Assembly: GCA_015063985.1 (NCBI GenBank)
Contig: SVTC01000009.1
Span: forward strand, 1-64,000
Source: Oscillospiraceae bacterium
GTDB lineage: Bacteria; Bacillota; Clostridia; Oscillospirales; SIG627
Length of the DNA: 64,000 bases
Direction of reading: 5' to 3'
In this document: in pieces, positions 26,540-34,689 of the stretch
Position numbering within the stretch: the stretch's first letter is position 1
Layout of the letters: each line of letters opens with the position of its first letter
The notes under the pieces: model-generated
What the model saw: the letters and a program-made list of their open reading frames with translations, nothing else
The model's database searches: none
Told to the model about the DNA's origin: nothing
Made by a program: the position numbers and the translations under genes

Positions 26540-28606
26540 ATGACTACGTGGTATCAGAAAAAAGAAAACTTCTTCCGTATGCTCGTGGATCAGCACATCC
26601 CTAACAAAGACGGATATATGGAAAAGTTCGACCCCGCCGAATATGCAAAAAACATCAGCCTTTCCGGCGCCAAGGTCGCATACGTTTATTCCTCCAACTG
26701 CCTGGGACTATCATTTTTCCCTTCCAAATATCTGCCCAACCATCAGTGTGCAAAAAAGGACGTCTTCGGTCAGACAGTAAAGGAGCTGAGAAAGCTGGGG
26801 ATATCTCCCATCGGCTATTTCAACTCCTGGATGACCTTTGTGGCAGATATGCATCCGGAATGGAATGCGATAAACAGCAAAGGAATTTCCAAAAGAGACA
26901 AGACCCGCTTTGCATCACCCTGCAACAACAATCCCGAATTCAAGGAACTGATGAAGAACGTTGCAAGAGAGCTGGCGCAAAACTACGATCTTGACGGTCT
27001 GTGGCTGGATATGATCGGAATAAACACTCCTGTTTGCTACTGCGAAGCCTGCAAAAAGAAGTATTTCGACCATTGCCAAAAAGAGCTCCCCACCACCTCC
27101 GACGTGAACTCCCCCGAATTGATCAGCTACTTCAAATTCAAAAGAGACTGCGTTGAAGAATACGTAAGAGAAGTGAGAGATGCGGCACTGGAGATCAATC
27201 CCCGCCTCAGCTTTGCATATCAGTGTGCAGACGTTAAGAATCCTTACAGATACGGTCATAACGGCATAGCTTATCACAAGCTGGGCGACTACCTTTCGGG
27301 AGATTTCTATTTCGGAAGATCCGGCCCCAACACAGTTTGCAGACTCTTCTACCGCTTAAGCCCCAATCTTCCCTTTGAATATATGACCAGCCGTTGCTCG
27401 GGAGAGCTGGATTACCACACCATGACCAAAAACATCGGTGAGATAAGCGCCCAGGCTTTTTCGGCTATGATGCACAAGGGAAGCTTTGTTCTTATCGACG
27501 CCATCGACCCTTCGGGAGAGATGAACAAAGACTTCTACCGCGAGCTTGATGCCCTGAAAAAATCAATTGAGCCCTATATCCCACACATCGACTACAGCGA
27601 AAGGGCTCTGCGCAGTATAGCTGTGTATTTCAGCTTTGAATCGGCTCTTACCGAAAAGGAAAACGAAAACGTCTCTGTGGACGATATCCAATCCAGAGGT
27701 CATTTCAAGAGAGTAAGCCGTTTGGGAGAAGTGCTCAGCACTGCACACCTTGACTATGACGTTATCACCAAAACAGAGCTTGAAAGACTTTCCGATTACG
27801 ACGTTCTTATCCTTTCCGATCTGGAAATGTTAAGCCAAGATGAGATCTCGGCGTTCAGAGAATACACTAAAAACGGCGGCTCTCTCTACGTGAGCGGAAA
27901 AACCTCCTTAAAGGACGACGACGGAAACCTCAAAGATAACTTTATGCTCAGCGACGTTTTGGGCGTTGACTATTTGGGCAGATTTGATTACGGCCCCAAC
28001 TATATTGCTCCCGAGCTTGAAAACAAAGAGCTTTTCAGCCGCTACAGCAAAAAGTATCCCTATATGCTCAAAGACCCCTTTATCAAGGTCAAAGCAAAAG
28101 ATCCAAAGCTCACCTTGGCAAGCGTCACTCTTCCCATAAGCTCATCCTCCGACAGGATCAATTTCTCATCTGCGATCAGCGATCCGCCTATGATCCCCAC
28201 CGATCACCCTGCCTTGTATTTAAACAGCTTCGGAAAGGGCAAGGCGCTTTACTGCGCGGCAAGCCCCGAAACGGATCCATTGAAGGACACCTGTGATCTT
28301 TTCTGTGCGCTTGTAAAAATGCTTTTGAAAAAAGAGACAGTGAAAGTCGAAGCTCCGGAATATCTGGATCATACAGTCTATGAAAAGGACGGCGTTTATA
28401 AGATCCACCTTCTCAATTATCAAAGCATCTTCCCGCCCGTGAAACTTCACGACATCAAGATCACACTCGACCTTGAAGGCAAAAAGCCCATCAGCGCAGT
28501 TGATGCCTTTGGGGCTCCCGTTGAGTTCACCTTCAGCAAAGATTCAATGCTCGAAATAAAAACCGATCTTGAAATGTATAAGCTGATAATAGTAAAAACA
28601 AAATAA
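26540..28606 (+). CDS. Putative glycoside hydrolase (TIM barrel plus beta-galactosidase trimerisation-like domain)
   Basis: GISPIGYFNSWMTFVADMHPEW..DLDGLWLDMIGINTPVCYCEACKKKY resembles predicted glycosyl-hydrolase families with a CxxCxxxY motif; the second half resembles a trimerisation domain. Confidence 0.7.
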   Translation: MTTWYQKKENFFRMLVDQHIPNKDGYMEKFDPAEYAKNISLSGAKVAYVYSSNCLGLSFFPSKYLPNHQCAKKDVFGQTVKELRKLGISPIGYFNSWMTFVADMHPEWNAINSKGISKRDKTRFASPCNNNPEFKELMKNVARELAQNYDLDGLWLDMIGINTPVCYCEACKKKYFDHCQKELPTTSDVNSPELISYFKFKRDCVEEYVREVRDAALEINPRLSFAYQCADVKNPYRYGHNGIAYHKLGDYLSGDFYFGRSGPNTVCRLFYRLSPNLPFEYMTSRCSGELDYHTMTKNIGEISAQAFSAMMHKGSFVLIDAIDPSGEMNKDFYRELDALKKSIEPYIPHIDYSERALRSIAVYFSFESALTEKENENVSVDDIQSRGHFKRVSRLGEVLSTAHLDYDVITKTELERLSDYDVLILSDLEMLSQDEISAFREYTKNGGSLYVSGKTSLKDDDGNLKDNFMLSDVLGVDYLGRFDYGPNYIAPELENKELFSRYSKKYPYMLKDPFIKVKAKDPKLTLASVTLPISSSSDRINFSSAISDPPMIPTDHPALYLNSFGKGKALYCAASPETDPLKDTCDLFCALVKMLLKKETVKVEAPEYLDHTVYEKDGVYKIHLLNYQSIFPPVKLHDIKITLDLEGKKPISAVDAFGAPVEFTFSKDSMLEIKTDLEMYKLIIVKTK

Positions 28607-28705
28607 AAATATTCGACCTTAGTGCTCTCTGAAAAAGATTACTGCACTAAGGAGCGTACAATTAAGGACAGTTCTAAAATTTGTTCTTATCGCCCGTTGT
28701 ATTGT

Positions 28706-28722
28706 ACCACAGGCTGCAATTA
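28706..28722 (+). repeat. 17-bp direct repeat, left copy, flanking the GH29-like gene
   Basis: ACCACAGGCTGCAATTA, identical to 30103-30119. Confidence 0.85.
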
Positions 28723-28756
28723 AGGATATGAAATAATCATAGCCCTAAAAGAACGT

Positions 28757-28787
28757 TTTAACCCCACCGAGTTTTCGGTGGGGTTTT
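28757..28787 (+). terminator. Rho-independent terminator
   Basis: ACCCCACCGAGTTTTCGGTGGGGTTTT. Confidence 0.8.
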
Positions 28788-28847
28788 ACTTGATTTTTAT
28801 TTTTTTTATGGTATAATACGAATAACTTATAAAAGGAGGGTGTTTTT

Positions 28848-30071
28848 ATGATTGTTGAAAAAAGAATCAAGGAATTTGAAAAACTCGGCTTTGGTATGTT
28901 TGTACATTTTGGTCTTTACAGCGTTATGGGAAAAGGTGAATGGGCAAAACGCGTTTTAAATATACCTTGGTGCGAATATCTTAAAACACTTGATAGTTTT
29001 GATCCTAAAATAAATTGGGCAGAGGAATTGGTTTTAATAGCAAAAGAGGCTGGTTGCCGATACATAACACTAACCACTCGACATCACGATGGATTTTCTC
29101 TTTATGATACTTGCGGATTAAATACCTATGATGCACCTAATGTGTGTGGGCGAGATATTGTAAAAGAATTTGTGGACGCGTGCAACAAAAATGGGATTAT
29201 ACCATTTTTCTATCATACTCTTTTAGATTGGCACGAAGAAAGTTACAATAGCAACTTTAAAGAATACTTAAAATATCTTAGAAAAAGTATAGAAATCCTT
29301 TGCAAAAACTACGGAAAAATAGGCGGATTTTGGTTTGATGGAATGTGGGACAAACCGAATGAAGATTGGGAAGAGGACGCACTTTATTCACTTATTAGAG
29401 GTTTGCAGCCCGATACTATGATAATAAACAATACCGGTCTTAGTAACCGTGGTGAACTAGGTCATATTGAACTCGACAGTGTCACCTTTGAACGCGGCAG
29501 ACCTCAACCTATCAATCTTGAATGTTCACCCAAATATGTTGCAAGTGAGATGTGTGAAACTTTTGCAAGCCATTGGGGATATGCAGAAAACGACTTTAAT
29601 TTCAAGCCGTTGGAGCATCTTATTAACAGTTTTGCTATTTGCCGCAGATATAGATCTAATTTTCTATTCAATGTAGGACCCAAAGCAGACGGAAGCCTTC
29701 GCACGATAGATAAGGGCGCATTGGAAATTTTAGGACAATGGAGTAAGTTAAACGACGAGGCATTGCACATTCCGGAACCCACTGATATTGTAATCAAAGA
29801 TAAGCCATACAATTTTATTCTTCGAAACGACAACACGTATTACCTTTTTATATGTGATTTGAGTATTAACGGTAATGAAAATGTTACTATCAAAAAAGAA
29901 TTTAATTGCGACAACATTTTTCCGTTTAATAAAAAAATCAAATCTGTGTGTTGGCTTGACAGTGGAGAAGAGCTTAACTTTACCCAGAACGATAGCGAGA
30001 TAAATATTAACTCTAAACCTTTTGAATATGGGCAAGATTTCGTCGTAAGAATTGCTAAAATAGAAGTATAA
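28848..30071 (+). CDS. Alpha-L-fucosidase-like glycoside hydrolase (GH29)
   Basis: GMFVHFGLYSVMGKGEWAKR; AKEAGCRYITLTTRHHDGFSLYDT; GGFWFDGMW; RSNFLFNVGPKADGSL. Confidence 0.9.
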   Translation: MIVEKRIKEFEKLGFGMFVHFGLYSVMGKGEWAKRVLNIPWCEYLKTLDSFDPKINWAEELVLIAKEAGCRYITLTTRHHDGFSLYDTCGLNTYDAPNVCGRDIVKEFVDACNKNGIIPFFYHTLLDWHEESYNSNFKEYLKYLRKSIEILCKNYGKIGGFWFDGMWDKPNEDWEEDALYSLIRGLQPDTMIINNTGLSNRGELGHIELDSVTFERGRPQPINLECSPKYVASEMCETFASHWGYAENDFNFKPLEHLINSFAICRRYRSNFLFNVGPKADGSLRTIDKGALEILGQWSKLNDEALHIPEPTDIVIKDKPYNFILRNDNTYYLFICDLSINGNENVTIKKEFNCDNIFPFNKKIKSVCWLDSGEELNFTQNDSEININSKPFEYGQDFVVRIAKIEV

Positions 30072-30102
30072 TGGCAACTCTTGACCCTCTTTTACTGATA
30101 GC

Positions 30103-30119
30103 ACCACAGGCTGCAATTA
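30103..30119 (+). repeat. 17-bp direct repeat, right copy, flanking the GH29-like gene
   Basis: ACCACAGGCTGCAATTA, identical to 28706-28722. Confidence 0.85.
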
Positions 30120-30212
30120 GTTTTGAGTTAGATTAAGGGTTTTAGGTTCTCCTAACGAGTGGAAAATGTGCCGTACATTTTCCCTGCTTGTTACGGTATA
30201 AGACAAAATTAA

Positions 30213-30247
30213 AAAGGAAGCACGAAAATCTCGTGCTTCCTTTTTTA
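30213..30247. terminator. Terminator hairpin
   Basis: AAAAGGAAGCACGAAAATCTCGTGCTTCCTTTTTT. Confidence 0.85.
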
Positions 30248-30287
30248 CTGTCCTTTAGAATACGACCCTTAAGGTCATTTTTTCTTT

Positions 30288-30830
30288 TTATGCGCTGTGT
30301 TTTTTGGGAGGCTTTTTGGGGATCAGCCCCGGTCTGATATGCTTTTTCACGTTTTCCAAACCGCGAAGAATTTTATATTTATGGGACTCGCCCTTGGCCT
30401 TGTGCTTTGGCATCACCTGCAAAAGCTTCAGATAAAGCTCTCTTCTCGCCAGCTGAGCCTTGCGGTAGATATGTCTTTCACTGTAGAAGTTTATATCCGC
30501 TATCCTTTGTGCGTTAAAGCCGTAAAGATATCTGTAAATAACGTAGCTTCTCAAAGTCGGGGACGTGATAAGCTCTGCAGCTCTTTTTATGCGCAAAGTG
30601 TATTTTTCGTAGAGCCTGTTCTTTCTTCTCAATCGGCAACGCAGATCATCTGCGTTATAAACCAATCCCGACAGGCTCTCTTTCCCTTCGCCGGAGAAGC
30701 TTCCCTCCGCGCTCAGGCGACTCAATAAAAATGAATTCTTTTCGTTTTCCACCATTTCCAAGAGCTTCTCATCGTTTCTTATGGAGCTCTGCAATGCGGT
30801 GTACATAGAAAGATACTCCTTGAGCTTCAA
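30288..30830 (-). CDS. Phage-type late regulator / sigma-70 region 4-like protein (DUF1492/ArpU-like)
   Basis: LITSPTLRSYVIYRYLYGFNAQRIADINFYSERHIYRKAQLARRELY resembles phage-encoded HTH regulators often found upstream of terminase genes. Confidence 0.6.
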   Translation of the reverse strand: MKLKEYLSMYTALQSSIRNDEKLLEMVENEKNSFLLSRLSAEGSFSGEGKESLSGLVYNADDLRCRLRRKNRLYEKYTLRIKRAAELITSPTLRSYVIYRYLYGFNAQRIADINFYSERHIYRKAQLARRELYLKLLQVMPKHKAKGESHKYKILRGLENVKKHIRPGLIPKKPPKKHSA

Positions 30831-30847
30831 AGTCTGTCACCTTCCTT

Positions 30848-31051
30848 TCATATTCCATCTTCCCACCCGCCATCGATATACATTTCGCCGTAGCGGGATC
30901 GTCCTTGACCGAGATCCTCCAAAAGCTCCTCGGCCTGCTCTGCGATCCACACAAGATCCTCCTTTAAGGAGCTGCAACCGACGGGAAACAGCTGCAACGC
31001 CTCCTGAAGAAGACCTACTATGCGCGCTAAATTCTCCTTTTCAAAATCCAA
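30848..31051 (-). CDS. Small hypothetical protein upstream of the phage-like regulator
   Basis: 67-aa ORF in the same orientation and close to 30288-30830. Confidence 0.45.
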   Translation of the reverse strand: MDFEKENLARIVGLLQEALQLFPVGCSSLKEDLVWIAEQAEELLEDLGQGRSRYGEMYIDGGWEDGI

Positions 31052-31188
31052 ATTTTTTATTCTCGCTTTCCCGTCTTTCTTCCTTCAGCTTCTATAATAT
31101 CACGATTTTTGGAATTTGTCAATATATTTATTACTAAATTTCGTAATTATTTTATTTTTTTAAGGAGTCCCGAGGGACTCCTTAAAGC

Positions 31189-32499
31189 TCAGTTCATTAC
31201 CGCCTTGTAAATACCGCGCATTGCCTTTTCGAAATCCTCACTGTCGACACCGATGATAATATTAAGCTCACTGGAGCCCTGGTCTATCATCTTTACGTTA
31301 ACGCCGCTTTCAAAAACGGCACGGAATATCTTGTTTGCAGTACCCTTTGCCTTTACCATGCCGCGTCCCACCACTGCGATGAGGGCAAGACCGTACTGAA
31401 CGAACACGTTATCGGGAGAGGTCAGCTCATCGATATCCGCAAGGATCTTTTCCTTCTTTGCGTCAAAGGCCTTCTCGTCCACTATAACACTCATAGTATC
31501 GATTCCGCTGGGAAGATGCTCAAAGCTTACACCGTTCTTTTCAAACGCCCAGAGTATCCTTCTTCCGAAGCCCAGCTCCTGGTTCATCATACCCTTTTCA
31601 ATGATTATCTCAGCAAATCCCTTCTTTCCCGCAATACCGGTGATCGCGCCGGGAATGTGATCTGCCTTGGGGAAGGGGACTATCATCGTACCCTTCGCGG
31701 AGGGGTGGTTTGTATTTCTGATATTGATGGGAATACCTGCGCTTCTTACGGGGAAGATAGCATCCTCGTGAAGAACGGTTGCTCCCATATAACTAAGCTC
31801 TCTGAGCTCTCTGTAGGTGATAACGTCGATAGGCTTGGGATCGTCGATTATTCTGGGATCGGCCATCAAGAAGCCGTCAACGTCGGTCCAGTTTTCACAA
31901 AGAGTAGCGTTTACCGCTCTTGCAACTATGGAGCCGGTTATATCCGATCCGCCTCTGGAGAAGGTACGGATGGTATCGTTGGGCATTGCCCCGTAGAAGC
32001 CGGGGATGACTGCACCCTTGGAGTTTTTCAGTCTTTCTCCCATAACGGAATAGGTAGTCTCCTCGTCAAAGCTGCCGTCCGCCTTAAAGAATACGACCTC
32101 TGCGGCGTCAACAAATTCAAAGCCCAGATATTCACTTAAGAGCTTTCCGTTGAGGTATTCGCCCCTGCTGGCTGCAAAGTCTCTGCCCGCCTTGGCTATA
32201 AAGCAGTTTTTGATGTGTGCAAAATCCTGCTCGAGATCGACCTTGAGACCAAGCTCGCTGATTATGGAACGGTATCTGTTCTCAATAACGGAAAAATCAT
32301 AATCCTTGCCCTTGCTCAGCGCATCGTATGCACTATAGAGCATATCGGTGACCTTAGTATCATCCTTGAAGCGCTTTCCGGGAGCGGAAGGAACGATAAA
32401 TATTCTTCTGCTGTCGGCAGTGATGATCTCCTTTACCTTTTTAAATTGCTCGGCATCGGCAAGAGAGGAGCCGCCGAATTTACTTACGTATATTTCCAT
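31189..32499 (-). CDS. Aspartate kinase
   Basis: YVSKFGGSSLADAEQF; FSRGGSDITGSIVARAVNATLCENWTDVDGF; ACT-like C-terminus; ATG at 32499 preferred. Confidence 0.95.
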   Translation of the reverse strand: MEIYVSKFGGSSLADAEQFKKVKEIITADSRRIFIVPSAPGKRFKDDTKVTDMLYSAYDALSKGKDYDFSVIENRYRSIISELGLKVDLEQDFAHIKNCFIAKAGRDFAASRGEYLNGKLLSEYLGFEFVDAAEVVFFKADGSFDEETTYSVMGERLKNSKGAVIPGFYGAMPNDTIRTFSRGGSDITGSIVARAVNATLCENWTDVDGFLMADPRIIDDPKPIDVITYRELRELSYMGATVLHEDAIFPVRSAGIPINIRNTNHPSAKGTMIVPFPKADHIPGAITGIAGKKGFAEIIIEKGMMNQELGFGRRILWAFEKNGVSFEHLPSGIDTMSVIVDEKAFDAKKEKILADIDELTSPDNVFVQYGLALIAVVGRGMVKAKGTANKIFRAVFESGVNVKMIDQGSSELNIIIGVDSEDFEKAMRGIYKAVMN

Positions 32500-32533
32500 A
32501 ACAAAATTATTTCCTTTCAATTGATAGACTATT

Positions 32534-32562
32534 ATTATATCAACAAGTGGAAGTTTTGTCAA
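32534..32562 (-). promoter_or_regulatory. Sigma-A promoter of the aspartate kinase gene
   Basis: Minus strand TTGACA - 17 nt - TATAAT. Confidence 0.8.
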
Positions 32563-32641
32563 CACATTTTAAAACCATATACTGTCACTGTCCCATCTTT
32601 TTTAAAAAAAAGCCGACAAGCCGTGTTTTTTTCACTTTTTG

Positions 32642-32670
32642 TTGACATTGTACAAATATTATTATATAAT
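32642..32670 (+). promoter_or_regulatory. Sigma-A promoter of the alpha/beta-hydrolase gene
   Basis: TTGACA - 17 nt - TATAAT. Confidence 0.8.
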
Positions 32671-32693
32671 TCACCCAAAGGAGTTGATATATT

Positions 32694-33467
32694 TTGAAGC
32701 TTTATACAAATACCCCAAGACTTATCGATGAGGATCCCACCATCACCGCTTATATTCCCGAGCATAAAAGCTCGGACTGCGCAGTTATAATATTCCCCGG
32801 CGGAGCATACGTGGGAAGAGCTGCCCACGAGGGAAAGGGCTACTGCGAGTTTTTAAATGAAAACGGCATTACCGCCTTTGACGTGGCGTACCGTGTAAGC
32901 CCCAACCGCTTTCCCTCACCTCTTCTTGATGCGAGAAGAGCGGTTCGTCTTGTCAGAAGCATGGCAGATCAGTACGGAATAGCTAAAAACAAGATCGCCG
33001 TTATGGGCTCCTCCGCAGGCGGACATCTTGCGGCAACCGTCTCCACCTACACAGCCCCCCTGGAGGGAGAATATACCGACAGCATAGATAACGAGGATTT
33101 TTTGCCCAATGCCCAGATACTCTGCTATCCGGTTATTGCCAATCCTCTGGACTTTAGCTTTTCACACAAGGGAAGCTACAAAAACCTTTTGGGAAGCGAT
33201 GCCGACGATGAGCTTATTCGGAGCCTGGATCCGTTAAGAAACGTGACCGACAGTACTCCCCCCGCCTTTATCTGGCACACCTCTCAGGATACGGGAGTTC
33301 CCCCCGAAAACTCATTAAGATACGCCTCTGAGCTTATAAGCCATAAGATCAGCACAGAGCTTCATCTGTTCCCCGACGGCCCTCACGGTCTTGGACTTGC
33401 CCCCTCCATTCCTCACACCGCGCAATGGGGCGAGCTTTTGGTAAATTGGCTCAAGCACATTTTTTAA
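32694..33467 (+). CDS. Alpha/beta hydrolase (esterase/acetyl-xylan-esterase-like)
   Basis: CAVIIFPGGAYVGRAAHEGKGY; IAVMGSSAGGHLAATVST; TSQDTGVPPENS..FPDGPHGLG; TTG start downstream of AAAGGAG. Confidence 0.88.
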   Translation: MKLYTNTPRLIDEDPTITAYIPEHKSSDCAVIIFPGGAYVGRAAHEGKGYCEFLNENGITAFDVAYRVSPNRFPSPLLDARRAVRLVRSMADQYGIAKNKIAVMGSSAGGHLAATVSTYTAPLEGEYTDSIDNEDFLPNAQILCYPVIANPLDFSFSHKGSYKNLLGSDADDELIRSLDPLRNVTDSTPPAFIWHTSQDTGVPPENSLRYASELISHKISTELHLFPDGPHGLGLAPSIPHTAQWGELLVNWLKHIF

Positions 33468-33569
33468 TATCGTTTTTTTGATATATTTTAGTTGTTTTTT
33501 GCGGTTTTATTGACTTTGATTTAGTTTTGCGATATAATTCACGTAAACGTATAAAAAGAGGTGTTTAAT

Positions 33570-34643
33570 ATGGAAAAGGTATTAAGAATAGGTATAATCG
33601 GCGCAGGCGGAATTTCCACTCACTGCCATATGCCCGCATACCAAAAAATGAACAACGTTAAGATAGTTGCAATTTGTGACATAAAGCCCGAGAAAGCAAA
33701 GCTCTTTGCGGAAAGCTTCTCTATCCCCGCAATTTACGAGGATTACAAGGAAATGATCGCCAAGGAAGAGCTTGATGCGGTAGATATCTGTACCCCCAAC
33801 TATCTCCACTCCGTTATGGCTGTCGACGCCCTCAACAGCGGTCTTCACGTAATGTGCGAAAAGCCCGACGCAGTCAGTGTTGAGGAAGCCGTAAAGATGA
33901 AGGAAGCCTCCGAGAAAAACGGTAAGGTCCTTATGGTAATGAGAAACAACCGTTTTATGAACGTTTCCACCTTTGCAAAAAAATTCATTGACGCAGGCAA
34001 AATGGGCGAGATCTACGCCTCCCGTTGCGGATGGCAAAGACGCCGCGGCATCCCCGGAAAGGGCGGCTGGTTCACCACAAAGGCTCAGTCCGGAGGCGGT
34101 CCCCTTATCGATCTGGGCGTTCACATGATCGACCTGACCATGTGGCTTATGGGAAATCCCAAGCCCGTTTCCGTCAGCGGCTGCACCTACTCCAAATTTG
34201 CCAACAACGACGTGAGCGACTCCGTTAATTCCTCCTTCGGCGAAAAGAAGGCCGACGGCACCTTCGACGTCGAGGATCTGGCAATGGGCTTTATACGCTT
34301 TGAAAACGGAGCTTGTATGCAGATCGAATTCTCCTGGGCGTCCAACATCGCCAAGGAACGCCGTTTCTTCGAGCTCCGCGGCACAAAGGCAGGCGCTCGC
34401 TGGGACAGCCTGGATGACAAAAATCTATACATCTTCACCGAAGAGTTCGGCTCCACCGTTGACTACTGCCCTAAGACTGCAGGTAAAAATCCTCAGCATC
34501 ATGAGGCCAATCTGAGACATTTCGTTGACGTGGTATTAAACGGCGCAGAGCCCGTATTCCTCCCCGATCAGGGAATAGATATGATAAAGATCTTGAACGC
34601 AATCTATAAATCAGCAGAAACGGGCAAAGAGGTAATTCTTTAA
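33570..34643 (+). CDS. Gfo/Idh/MocA family oxidoreductase
   Basis: RIGIIGAGGISTHCHMPAYQKM; GLHVMCEKPDAVSVEEA. Confidence 0.93.
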   Translation: MEKVLRIGIIGAGGISTHCHMPAYQKMNNVKIVAICDIKPEKAKLFAESFSIPAIYEDYKEMIAKEELDAVDICTPNYLHSVMAVDALNSGLHVMCEKPDAVSVEEAVKMKEASEKNGKVLMVMRNNRFMNVSTFAKKFIDAGKMGEIYASRCGWQRRRGIPGKGGWFTTKAQSGGGPLIDLGVHMIDLTMWLMGNPKPVSVSGCTYSKFANNDVSDSVNSSFGEKKADGTFDVEDLAMGFIRFENGACMQIEFSWASNIAKERRFFELRGTKAGARWDSLDDKNLYIFTEEFGSTVDYCPKTAGKNPQHHEANLRHFVDVVLNGAEPVFLPDQGIDMIKILNAIYKSAETGKEVIL

Positions 34644-34651
34644 ATTAAAAG

Positions 34652-34689
34652 CAAGGCACTTGAGCGAAATGCTCAAGTGCCGTTTTTTA
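34652..34689. terminator. Bidirectional terminator between convergent genes
   Basis: GGCACTTGAGCGAAATGCTCAAGTGCCGTTTTTT. Confidence 0.85.

Noticed and set aside
28706-30119. Insertion sequence around the GH29 gene
   Set aside because: Direct repeats are present, but there is no transposase ORF and the 17-bp length exceeds a typical IS target duplication; kept only as a possible cassette.
32500-32693. Lysine riboswitch or T-box upstream of aspartate kinase
   Set aside because: A consensus promoter sits ~35 bp upstream of the ATG, leaving no room for a structured leader.
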